Shown: in pieces, positions 8,976-16,333 of the stretch
How positions within the stretch are numbered: position 1 is the first letter of the stretch
Layout: every line of letters begins with the position of its first letter
From: an uncultured Dehalococcoidia bacterium
Lineage (GTDB): Bacteria; Chloroflexota; Dehalococcoidia; Lucifugimonadales; UBA1123
Length of the DNA stretch: 64,000 nt
NCBI GenBank assembly: GCA_951812505.1
Contig: CATOSI010000005.1
Coordinates: forward strand, 218,680-282,679
Direction of reading: 5' to 3'
The notes under the pieces: model-generated
Told to the model about the DNA's origin: nothing
The model's input: only the letters and a program-made list of their open reading frames with translations
Database searches by the model: none
Translations under genes and position numbers: made by a program

Positions 8976-9702
8976 CAATGACGAGCTCAGCGCCGGTCAT
9001 GAAGGAAGACTCGTCCGATGCCAGAAACAGCGCGCCGTAAGCCACGTCCATCACCGTGCCGATTCGCCCGAGAGGGACACGCGCCTCTGACTCTGCCCTG
9101 TCTTCCGGCGTAGAGATGTTCTCCTTTATCATCTCGGTATCAATCGGACCGGGATGAATTGAGTTCGAGCGTATGCCGTCGCCCGCGTGTTGTATGGCGG
9201 TGTACTTGGTAAAGAGTCGAACGCTGCCCTTGGAAGCTCCGTAGGCGCTGCCTCTTTCACTACCTACCAGCCCGGCGGTTGACGATATATTGATTATCGA
9301 GCCTCCACCCGACTTCTGCATCGCCGGGACTGAGTGCTTGGTTCCAAGGAACACGCCGGTGCTGTTGATATCCATGATCTGGTTCCATTCGTCCAGTTCG
9401 GTCTGAACGATAGGAGTGCGCTTGTAGATAGCGGCGTTGTTTATCAGTATATCGAGTCTTCCGTAGGTGTTCAGGGTGAACTCGACCGCGTCGCGCCAAT
9501 CGTCTTCGCTGGTAACATCCAGCCTGATAAAGGAGGCATCGCCGCCGCCCTCGCGTATTTGCGCGGCCACCGCGTTTCCCTCAGGCTCAAGTATGTCGGC
9601 AATTACCACCTTTGCCCCCTCTTTGACGAAGAGTTCCGCCTCGGTCGCCCCCTGCCCACGTGATCCGCCCGAAATCAGCGCAACTTTACCTTCGAGTCTC
9701 AT
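8953..9702 (-). CDS. SDR family NAD(P)-dependent oxidoreductase
   Basis: A 249-residue classical short-chain dehydrogenase. The cofactor motif is GGSRGQG (residues 12-18), a variant of TGxxxGxG. NNAA lies near residue 89, the catalytic Ser in ISSTAG near 141, and YGASK near residue 154 gives the Tyr and Lys. The C-terminal IDGGVTAR is usual for the family. A good GGGAGG site precedes the ATG at 9702. It is the first gene of the minus-strand operon with the molybdenum hydroxylase, suggesting that it makes or removes the alcohol/carbonyl handled by that enzyme. Substrate unknown. Confidence 0.9.
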   Translation of the reverse strand: MRLEGKVALISGGSRGQGATEAELFVKEGAKVVIADILEPEGNAVAAQIREGGGDASFIRLDVTSEDDWRDAVEFTLNTYGRLDILINNAAIYKRTPIVQTELDEWNQIMDINSTGVFLGTKHSVPAMQKSGGGSIINISSTAGLVGSERGSAYGASKGSVRLFTKYTAIQHAGDGIRSNSIHPGPIDTEMIKENISTPEDRAESEARVPLGRIGTVMDVAYGALFLASDESSFMTGAELVIDGGVTAR

Positions 9703-9809
9703 ACAGTGCCTCCCAAATCAGTTCTCAGTGTCAGATGTGGTGATTGTAGCATCGTGTCTGGACATGGCAAGCCGTATGCAGTGACGAATATAGGGTGCAG
9801 GGGCTATGT

Positions 9810-9815
9810 TATAAT
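9810..9815 (+). promoter_or_regulatory. -10 box upstream of DUF1802 gene
   Basis: A perfect TATAAT lies 64 bases before the start codon at 9879. I see no good -35 at the right spacing. The opposite-strand SDR operon starts at 9702, so this gap is a divergent promoter region. Confidence 0.5.
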
Positions 9816-9878
9816 TGCCTCTGCACTTCAATCCCGAATAGAACCAGCCGAATTCCTGACGATGCAAGGAGCGAGACA

Positions 9879-10472
9879 ATGCCTCTGCCTTCCGTTTCAG
9901 ATACAGCTCTCAAAGAATGGGCCGCGGCGGTAAAGACTCTTGGACGAGGAGAGCAGATTATCGTGCTAAGGAAGGGCGGGATACATCGGGCGGACAGGGA
10001 CTTTCGCTTCGTTCACCCGGAATTTCTCCTGTTTCCGACCTACGAGCATCAGAAGGCGGAGTTGATCAAAACCGAGTTCCACGACACACTTGGCGATACC
10101 TACAACGACAGCGGTTCCGGCGAATCGGTTGACTTTACCTACTTCTGCCAGGTTACGGATAAGTTCGAGCTGAGAGACGAGTCTGACCTGGACAGGATTT
10201 CGGACTTCCATATCTGGACCGACGACTACGCACACAAGCGTCTGCACTGGCGTCCGAAGCAGCCCCTCACGGTTGCCCTGCTCAGGGTGTATGAACTGCA
10301 ACAGACTCAGTCGCGGCCCGTACTTGCCGAATACTCCGGTTGCAAATCCTGGGTAGAAATAGGTAGCGATGTCTCACTCGGCGGCATGACACCGGTCCTG
10401 GACGATACTGAATACGAGCGCCAGTCAGGGGTGATCAAACAGGCGCTGCACCAGGCTATCGCGGTCGCCTAG
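9879..10472 (+). CDS. DUF1802 family protein
   Basis: A 197-residue protein. I start it at the ATG at 9879, which has AAGGAG about 8 bases upstream; an earlier in-frame start would fall too near the TATAAT box. It fits DUF1802: ALKEWAAAVKTLGRGEQIIVLRKGGI near the N-terminus and FRFVHPEFLLFPTYEHQK around residue 48. It ends with a region containing KPLTVALLRVYEL-like strands. The family is found in bacteria and archaea without a proven function. It has no apparent partner in the neighbourhood. Confidence 0.75.
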   Translation: MPLPSVSDTALKEWAAAVKTLGRGEQIIVLRKGGIHRADRDFRFVHPEFLLFPTYEHQKAELIKTEFHDTLGDTYNDSGSGESVDFTYFCQVTDKFELRDESDLDRISDFHIWTDDYAHKRLHWRPKQPLTVALLRVYELQQTQSRPVLAEYSGCKSWVEIGSDVSLGGMTPVLDDTEYERQSGVIKQALHQAIAVA

Positions 10473-10525
10473 GCGACCGAAAACGGCCTTGTCACGGACT
10501 CCAGCGATGCAGCCTTCTACTTAGC

Positions 10526-11500
10526 ATGAACTATCGTCAACTCGCCGATACTGAACTGACGGTCTCCGAGATAGGCGTGCCGCTGCGACCGCTGGCAACC
10601 AACGACTACGGCCACGTAACCGAGCAGGACACCATCAACGTCCTCAGCCGTGCCTTCGACATGGGTTTCACGTTCTTCGATACGGCCGACTCATACACGG
10701 AAGGCTACGGCGAACAGATCCTCGCCAAAGCGTTGGGACGGAACAGGCATGAAATAGTCATAGCGACCAAGGCGGGGTATGACTTCTACCAGCCAGTCAT
10801 AGATCCCGAGGAACGAGGCCAGTCGCAGCGATGGACGCCCCGATTCATCCAGTACGCCTGCGAGCAGAGCCTTCGACGGCTGGACACGGACTACATAGAC
10901 CTGTTCCAGCTTCATCACCCCGGCCCTGACCAGATCGAGGATGACGAGCTATTTGGGCTCCTCGACGATCTGGTCGTCGAGGGGAAGATACGTTACTACG
11001 GCGTCGCTCTCGACGAAAAACCTGAGTCGGAGGAAGCGGGCGAGGGCGCTATTGACGTGCGCTCGGTATCGTCTGTTCAGGCGGAGTTCGGCTTGCTGAA
11101 GCAGCAGCCGAGCCGGAATCTCATCGCGCGAGCGCAGGGGACGAGTTGCGCCTTTCTGGCGTATGATCCTTCCGCTTCGGGGGCGCTCGAAAGACCCCCC
11201 GACGAGCAGTCAGCCGACCTCTCCCAGAATTTCAGGAAGTCGGTTTACGAACAGAGGGAGCACGGCAGGATCACCCTTGTGAATGCCCTGCGCGAGTTCG
11301 GAGGAGACGTGAGCGCCTGGGCGATCAAGTTCGCGCTGGCGTCGCCCGTCGTGGCGGCGGCGCTTCCGGTGATTACGTCGTACTCGCGGCTGTTGGAGCT
11401 CGCGGAAATCTCGGACTCATCCGACGTTCCGAGGGAGTTCGTGGAAGCGGCCTTCAGCGTCTATGATGAAGAACTCGCCAACCGCCAGGTGTGGCGTTGA
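10526..11500 (+). CDS. Aldo/keto reductase
   Basis: A 324-residue (beta/alpha)8 NAD(P)H-dependent oxidoreductase. The catalytic tetrad is visible: Asp and Tyr in FDTADSY (D52, Y57), Lys in IATKAG (about K82) and His in QLHHPG (about H121). The N-terminal LTVSEIGVPLRPL resembles the usual VSxIGLG start but lacks the standard GxG turn. The C-terminal part with SADLSQNFRKS keeps the cofactor-loop region recognisable but diverged. It lies 53 bases downstream of the DUF1802 gene on the same strand and may be co-transcribed. Substrate unknown. Confidence 0.85.
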   Translation: MNYRQLADTELTVSEIGVPLRPLATNDYGHVTEQDTINVLSRAFDMGFTFFDTADSYTEGYGEQILAKALGRNRHEIVIATKAGYDFYQPVIDPEERGQSQRWTPRFIQYACEQSLRRLDTDYIDLFQLHHPGPDQIEDDELFGLLDDLVVEGKIRYYGVALDEKPESEEAGEGAIDVRSVSSVQAEFGLLKQQPSRNLIARAQGTSCAFLAYDPSASGALERPPDEQSADLSQNFRKSVYEQREHGRITLVNALREFGGDVSAWAIKFALASPVVAAALPVITSYSRLLELAEISDSSDVPREFVEAAFSVYDEELANRQVWR

Positions 11501-11524
11501 CGCGGCCTGAATAGATTTCACTCC

Positions 11525-11697
11525 CATCCCGGCCTTCCCCAATCAAGGGCTGAGAGGGGTAGGCATTTCACCCTCACCCCAGCCCTCTCCCTGAGGGAGA
11601 GGGGGTTTGTTGATTGGGGTTCATAGCTGATCGCATATTTGCCTACCCTTGTGAGCCAATCAAGGGGGAAGGGACTTTCGCATACCCTTGTCAGTTT
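11525..11697 (+). repeat. Composite intergenic repeat, copy 1
   Basis: About 165 bases align along their length with a second copy at 13210-13376: a CTTCCCC...CAAGGGCTGAGAGG part, then CCCTCACCCCAGCCCTCTCCC with its own inverted partner GAGGGAGAGGG, then TTTGCCTACCCTTGTGAGCC and CAAGGGGGAAGGGACTT. The inverted parts could form hairpins at both ends. It has no coding potential. The last bases overlap the 3' end of the EVE gene. Confidence 0.7.
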
Positions 11698-12194
11698 TGG
11701 GACTTCTTGGTAATGCGCTCCATCTCCGCTTCGATCAGCCTGAAGTCCTTCTGGGGCAGGAGATGCAGCCGGTCGAAGAACGCCAGCGGCCAGTCCTCGG
11801 GGGCCCAGCGCTTCAGGTATTCGAGCCTGGGAGCAATCAGCATCGCGTCTATGTAGTCCGGTTCGTCTAGGACTATGTCAGGCGCGAGCTTCACTCTGTG
11901 ATTGAACTTTTCTCCGCGCGTCATCGGCTTGAATACGGGTGAATCATCCTCGAATCCATGCGACGCGATTGTGGCGGTGGCGGGCCACTTTCGTATGCCC
12001 TTCACGTAGAACAGGACCCTGTCATTTGGCGACATGCGCTCGACCCTACGGCGGTACTTGGGTCCCATACCGAAGACGGTCAACCCCATCTCTTTGATAA
12101 TCTCGTAGTTCTCAGGCGATTCGACAAACATCCAGTAGTTGCGTCCCACGCCTTTTTTCCTGTCGTTTCTGGCAGATCTGGGTCCCTTGTTCAT
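11691..12194 (-). CDS. EVE domain protein
   Basis: A 167-residue protein dominated by one EVE (PUA-like) domain: NYWMFVESPENYEI about residue 19, then MSPNDRVLFYVKG near residue 54 and ATATIASHGFEDDSP. EVE domains bind modified bases in DNA or RNA, and free-standing ones are found in restriction and toxin contexts or act on RNA modification. The first ~15 residues are basic and probably disordered. The ATG at 12194 is the only reasonable start. The gene is flanked on both sides by intergenic repeats; no clear partner gene is adjacent. Confidence 0.85.
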   Translation of the reverse strand: MNKGPRSARNDRKKGVGRNYWMFVESPENYEIIKEMGLTVFGMGPKYRRRVERMSPNDRVLFYVKGIRKWPATATIASHGFEDDSPVFKPMTRGEKFNHRVKLAPDIVLDEPDYIDAMLIAPRLEYLKRWAPEDWPLAFFDRLHLLPQKDFRLIEAEMERITKKSQN

Positions 12195-12257
12195 TGTCGT
12201 CGGTCCTCGATGCTTGCTTGTTCGTTTCGTGGCGATGGAGGGTGTGGAAGCTAATCA

Positions 12258-12345
12258 CCCCCATCCTAACCTTCCCTCTTGACGTGCGAAAGGACTTTTG
12301 CCTACCCCTCTGAGTCCATCAAGGGGGAAGGGACTTTGAGCCGGG
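12258..12345 (+). repeat. Intergenic repeat, shortened copy of the composite element
   Basis: A partial copy shares CCATCCTAACCTTCCCTC at its left and TTTGCCTACCCCTCTGAGTCCATCAAGGGGGAAGGGACTT at its right with the 11525 and 13210 copies, but lacks the middle CCCTCACCCC block. It fills the gap between the EVE and phosphoesterase genes. Confidence 0.6.
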
Positions 12346-12347
12346 AT

Positions 12348-12845
12348 TCATTTCTCAACTGTTACTATCTCGGCGGTCATACTTCCTTCGGACACGGTCA
12401 ACATAGCCATCGTGGACGGCACCATAAATGACTTGTACGCCTGGCCAGGATTGAGGAACAGCACTCCGTCCCGCGTCTCGTTGATGGTCTCGTGGAGGTG
12501 TCCGAAGAGAATCGCGTCCACGGGTTCCGGGAAGTCTGGCAGGAGCTCTTCCAGTGGGAATTCCGGGCCGCCCCATGCGGGGTGCGTGACTCCGAGCCTG
12601 ACTCCCTCGACCTCGATAACCTCGGTGTATGGCAGCGACTGTCGCAGGTCGGGCGGGTCGGAGTTGCCATGGACTATGACGGCGCGTTTGGCCTCGCGCC
12701 TCATCCCGTCAACGACATCCTGGCGAACGATGTCGCCGCAGTGGACGGCGATGTCCGCCTCGCGCACGGCCTGCTTTATTCTGGGATGCACTTCATCCCA
12801 TCGGCTGAAATGGGTGTCGGATATTATGGCTATTTTGGTTGACAT
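12348..12845 (-). CDS. Metallophosphoesterase (YfcE/MJ0936 family)
   Basis: A 165-residue calcineurin-like phosphodiesterase of the short YfcE/MJ0936 type. All metal motifs are present: ISDTHF (D-x-H, residues 9-13), HCGDIV (GD, about 36), HGNSD (GNxD, about 58), VTHPAWGG (His) and FGHLHE (GHxH, about 115). It probably cleaves phosphodiesters such as cyclic nucleotides or RNA ends; specificity is not predictable. It lies downstream of leader element E1, which points toward it. The Shine-Dalgarno site is weak. Confidence 0.9.
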   Translation of the reverse strand: MSTKIAIISDTHFSRWDEVHPRIKQAVREADIAVHCGDIVRQDVVDGMRREAKRAVIVHGNSDPPDLRQSLPYTEVIEVEGVRLGVTHPAWGGPEFPLEELLPDFPEPVDAILFGHLHETINETRDGVLFLNPGQAYKSFMVPSTMAMLTVSEGSMTAEIVTVEK

Positions 12846-12914
12846 TTGGGTCTTTAGTTTTTAGTCCCTAGTTGTTGGTGATGGTCGGTCGGTTTTGGCG
12901 GGTCATATATATCT

Positions 12915-13105
12915 ATTTATAAAGCCACAGGTGGCAACTGGTGGGACAACTGATGGGCAACTGGTGAAAAAGTCACCTGAGTTTGACCTGAGATCGCCTG
13001 AGTTTAGCTACAGGAAATTTTTTCGGGTCTTCGGTTTTTTCGTTTGCATAATCTCCTGTTTATATCAGCATCATTAGAAATTGTGTTCTTCATAGGTATA
13101 TTGTA
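12915..13105 (-). promoter_or_regulatory. Leader-like intergenic element, copy E1
   Basis: Read on the minus strand, a -10-like TACAAT (13105-13100) is followed by TTCTAATG and a 19-base block (13065-13047) identical to copy E2 that contains AGGAG and ATG and could start a 13-codon peptide. Then come three CAGG units about 10-11 bases apart and, after a short spacer, CAGTTG units and one CACCTG, partly complementary to the first set. It ends about 70 bases before the phosphoesterase start. The rest of 12846-13209 shows no gene. Confidence 0.5.
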
Positions 13106-13209
13106 GCGCATCGTGGGCGTGGTTGTATAGCGAATCCGGCCATTGAGAAAATTGCATAAGCGTCGTTACTTGCTCGTCTAATGATTGGCAATGAGGGTAT
13201 CGAGGCTGA

Positions 13210-13376
13210 TCACCTCCATCCTAGCCTTCCCCCATCAAAGGCTGAGAGGCGTAGGCATTCACCCTCACCCCAGCCCTCTCCCTGAGGGAGAGGGGGTCTG
13301 TCGCCTGGAATTCGTAGCTGATTATACTTTTGCCTACCCTTGTGAGCCCATCGAAGGGGGAAGGGACTCTTGCAAT
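13210..13376 (+). repeat. Composite intergenic repeat, copy 2
   Basis: This is the second full copy of the element at 11525-11697, with the same order of blocks and only scattered differences. It abuts the ancestral stop of the broken Uma2 gene at 13388; the frameshifted remnant of that gene runs on into this repeat. Confidence 0.7.
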
Positions 13377-13387
13377 CGCCTCGGTGG

Positions 13388-13938
13388 TTACTCGAATATG
13401 TCCTGGACGGGCATCCGCCAGCCGGGAACGATGTCGTCGAGTTCGACGTTTCGGATTCGGTGAGGGTGGTCATGTCCGTGGGCGAGCGATGGAGGTTCGC
13501 GGTCCGCCTGCAAGGGTTGACGACTATGACGGCGCGGCAGCCGGCGTTCAGCCAGTCCTCCACTTTCTCTTCCACCTCAGTGTAACGGTCATTTGGCGAA
13601 ATGATTTCCACCGCGACATCGGGCGCACCCTGAGCAAAGCCATCGGACTCTCCAATCTCGCTGAGTATGTCGTTGGATATGAAAGCGAGGTCAGGGGCAA
13701 GAACATGATCGGGATCTGTTGCCAGTATATAGCCAGTATCAGCGATGTAGGTTTTGCCCAGATGGTTCGCCTTTACGTATCCTCCGAGAGAGATATTTAT
13801 ATTCGAGGCATATTCCCCGTGGGTCTGTTCAGCGGGCAATCTCTTCCTCAACTCCCCTCTGATGAGTTCGTAGCGGAAGCCGTCATAGGGCAGGTCCAGC
13901 AGTTCTTAGGCCGTCATAGGCCGGGCTGTGGTCACCAT
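13388..13938 (-). pseudogene. Uma2 (DUF820) family endonuclease-like protein, broken
   Basis: Rebuilt across two lesions, this is a full-length Uma2 protein of about 183 residues. The ATG at 13938 follows a strong GGAGG. Codon 11 is TAA (13906-13908) where relatives have MTAEELL. After it the frame continues LLDLPYDGFRYELIRGEL, then PDLAFIS and the PD-(D/E)xK-like core (VAVEIISPNDRY, then EEKVEDWL). Near 13441-13450 one base is missing. The shifted frame finishes with LDDIVPGWRMPVQDIFE and a TAA at 13388, exactly like intact relatives. A nonsense codon plus a frameshift make it a pseudogene, or one with a sequencing error in addition. Confidence 0.85.
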
Positions 13939-14024
13939 GTGGCGAAACCTCCGGATTGCGGGTCTTGATTGCTTTCATGGGCGTGATTGTCTTTTGAGTT
14001 GGCACTTGGGCGGGATGTCAGGGG

Positions 14025-14432
14025 TCAGGTGAACGGGTTTATGATCAGCAGACCGTCGTAATTTTGCTGGTCGCTCATGTCTTCCGAATACACAGCGTCA
14101 CATCCCATGGCGCGAGCGGCGGCGAGAATGGCGCCGTCCCAGTATGACAGTTGGAAACGTTGGCTGATTTCAACTGCTTGGGTGAAAAGTTCGAATGTCA
14201 CGGGCTGAACCGGAATATCTCCCATGGATTCTATAAACTGAAGGGCTTCACTATGAGAGATGGCGCCGGGACGGCTTGGGCGCGTTGCCTGATAGTAAAA
14301 TTCCTGAAGCACCTGAACGGATATGGAATAGTCTTCCTCCCTCAGCAAGTCGAGCGCACGCCGATGCTTGGTCGCATCCTGGTTGAGAGAGCTTACCGCG
14401 TATATCAGCACATTGGTATCAACAAAACGCAT
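14025..14432 (-). CDS. PIN domain ribonuclease, VapC-like toxin
   Basis: A 135-residue PIN domain protein. The acidic site is complete: VDTNVLIYA (D5), VLQEFYYQ (E about 61), SYWDGAILAAA (D about 98) and the late YSEDMS. VapC toxins are Mg-dependent endoribonucleases that cleave tRNA or rRNA. The gene lies 83 bases downstream of an RHH protein on the same strand, so the pair probably forms a type II toxin-antitoxin module. The gap between them is longer than usual for vapBC. Confidence 0.88.
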   Translation of the reverse strand: MRFVDTNVLIYAVSSLNQDATKHRRALDLLREEDYSISVQVLQEFYYQATRPSRPGAISHSEALQFIESMGDIPVQPVTFELFTQAVEISQRFQLSYWDGAILAAARAMGCDAVYSEDMSDQQNYDGLLIINPFT

Positions 14433-14515
14433 TGAGGTCGTGCAACTCTTCTGAGGTCAGGTCGTTAACCATACACTATTCTCCTCCATCGAACGTGAGC
14501 CCTCTACCACCTACT

Positions 14516-14836
14516 TCAGGCATCTCGGCGGTGTTTGCGTTTGGCTTCTTCATCCTCAGCGCGGGCGGCGGCGCGGTCATACAACTCTTCTCGGGTCAAA
14601 TTATCCTCCATACGCAGTCCGCCGCCGTTCGACCTAATTTTGTCTATCACTTCGTTCAGCAGCCGGCTTCGGCGTTCGCGCTCCGTCTCCGCAACCACTG
14701 TACCAGCGGTGCGTTCGCTCGCAAGGCTCCTCAGATACTCTCGCACCAGCGCGGAGACCGAGGTGTCCAGTTCCGCCGCGCGGATACGGGCGATGCGATG
14801 CGTCTCTTCGTCAACGGATACGGTGATGTTCCTCAT
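14516..14836 (-). CDS. Ribbon-helix-helix antitoxin-like protein
   Basis: A 106-residue protein starting at the ATG at 14836. The first ~45 residues (MRNITVSVDEETHRIARIRA, then DTSVSALVREYL) form a CopG/Arc-type ribbon-helix-helix DNA-binding domain. The C-terminal half is highly charged and helical, with EREER-type and REELYDRAAARAEDEE stretches, and presumably wraps the toxin. It precedes the PIN gene and is the likely antitoxin and autorepressor. A longer upstream extension of the frame has no domain content. Confidence 0.8.
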   Translation of the reverse strand: MRNITVSVDEETHRIARIRAAELDTSVSALVREYLRSLASERTAGTVVAETERERRSRLLNEVIDKIRSNGGGLRMEDNLTREELYDRAAARAEDEEAKRKHRRDA

Positions 14837-15036
14837 GCTGCCATCCTCACAGTTTATGTATATCACAGTGTAGCCGGCGGTCGTCGGAGACGCAATTGGG
14901 GAAGCGGTCGCCGGATTTCTCCGCATCGGAGTTGCGCAGAACCCGAGTCCGGCGAAACCCCTGCCCTCTTCCGAGCCGTGTGTTAGAATCGCCAGAATCT
15001 TCCGCAGACAATGCAGCCCGCAAGGGGAGGTGGCAA

Positions 15037-16284
15037 GTGTACGAGAATGGCGCAAGCGGAGTTACCGGACCACTGAAGGGCATAAGGGTACTGGACTGGA
15101 CTATGTGGCAGTTCGGCCCGATGTCCGCGGCTATGATGGGCGACATGGGTGCGGACGTAATCAAGATAGAGGCGCTGGACGGAGACGCGGGCCGCGCGGT
15201 GGCCAGGGCTTCGACTCTCGCCCCTACCCTGCCCGGAGGCCGCAACGCCTACTTCGAGGCGAACAACCGCAACAAGCGCGGCATCGCTATCAATCTCAAG
15301 ACGCCCGAGGGCCGCAAGATCGTCCACAAACTGGTCGAGACGGCGGACGTGTTCGTAGAGAATTACCGGCAGGGCGTCGCGGAGCGGCTGGACGTGGGCT
15401 ATGAGACGCTGAAAGAGATCAATCCGATGATCATATACGGCTCGGCGACAGGATACGGCCCGAACGGACCGGACTCGGCTCTGCCGTCGTTCGACGGCTG
15501 CGGGCAGGCGCGCGGCGGCCTGATGATCTCTGCAACGCCCGCCGGAGCCGATGAGCCTGTGCGTGTGTCGCAGGGCGTGTCCGACCAGATGGGCGCGATC
15601 ATGTTGTGCCAGGGCGTCCTGGCGGCGCTGGTGGCAAGACACTTGCAGGGAGTCGGCCAGAAGGTGGACTCCTCTCACCTGAGCGCGAATATGTGGCTCC
15701 AAGGCATGGGCATGACGATGAGCCTGATAATGGGCGGCGACCGGTTCGGGGCGTACGACCGCAAGTCGGCCTGGAACGTGCTCGCCAATCTGTACAAGTG
15801 CAAGGATGAACGTTGGATCCAGCTCATGCACCTGCAGCCGGACCGCTACTGGGAGTCGTTCATGACCGCGCTGGGCCTGCCGGAGATTGTGGAGCATCCG
15901 AAGTACGCAACGATGCAGGCAAGGTCCGAGAACCGCGAGGAACTGGTCAGGATTATGGACAAGCAGTTCATGACCAGGACATCCTCGGAGTGGGACGCGC
16001 ACTTCCGCGCGACGGGGGACTTCATCTACGCGAGGGTGCAGTCCACGGACGAACTGGTAGATGACCCACAGGTGATTGCCAACGAATACATCACCACGTT
16101 CGACCACCCGGTCATCGGCCCCGTCAAGATGTGCAACCACCCGAACATATACAGCGAGACGCCAGCCGGCATATACAGGGAGGCGCCCGAACTCGGTCAG
16201 CACACCGAGGCGATACTCATAGACGAACTGGGCTACACCTGGGAGGACATAACGTCTCTGCAGGACAAGGGTGTTATACTGTGA
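15037..16284 (+). CDS. CaiB/BaiF CoA-transferase (family III), first copy
   Basis: A 415-residue family III CoA-transferase. I use the GTG at 15037 because GGGGAGG lies six bases before it and the family motif GPLKGIRVLDWTMWQFGP follows at once. GADVIKIEALDGD is near residue 42, NKRGIAINLK near 80 and YGSATGYGPNGP near 133. The catalytic Asp is kept in VSDQMGA (about residue 180), followed by the GQKVDSSHL stretch. It moves CoA between carboxylic acids. It is a paralogue of the gene at 18930-20174 and is followed by a ThDP-dependent lyase, an arrangement like frc-oxc. Confidence 0.92.
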   Translation: MYENGASGVTGPLKGIRVLDWTMWQFGPMSAAMMGDMGADVIKIEALDGDAGRAVARASTLAPTLPGGRNAYFEANNRNKRGIAINLKTPEGRKIVHKLVETADVFVENYRQGVAERLDVGYETLKEINPMIIYGSATGYGPNGPDSALPSFDGCGQARGGLMISATPAGADEPVRVSQGVSDQMGAIMLCQGVLAALVARHLQGVGQKVDSSHLSANMWLQGMGMTMSLIMGGDRFGAYDRKSAWNVLANLYKCKDERWIQLMHLQPDRYWESFMTALGLPEIVEHPKYATMQARSENREELVRIMDKQFMTRTSSEWDAHFRATGDFIYARVQSTDELVDDPQVIANEYITTFDHPVIGPVKMCNHPNIYSETPAGIYREAPELGQHTEAILIDELGYTWEDITSLQDKGVIL

Positions 16285-16333
16285 AAACGCAAGCGATCAA
16301 CGGCAATAGAAGTGCAAATCCATAGGAGAAGAA

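Noticed and set aside
13047..13065. AGGAG plus ATG in the shared block of the leader-like elements as a conserved small protein start.
   Set aside because: The frames are 13 and 25 codons long with unrelated peptides, and E0 and E3 lack the start codon, so a conserved protein is not supported; a leader peptide in some copies remains possible.
14983..16203. Long minus-strand open frame (over 400 codons) opposite the first CoA-transferase; similar long shadows opposite the ThDP enzyme and the racemase-family gene.
   Set aside because: They carry no domain motifs, are rich in His/Arg/Val as expected from the reverse of GC-rich genes, and lie wholly inside strongly supported genes.
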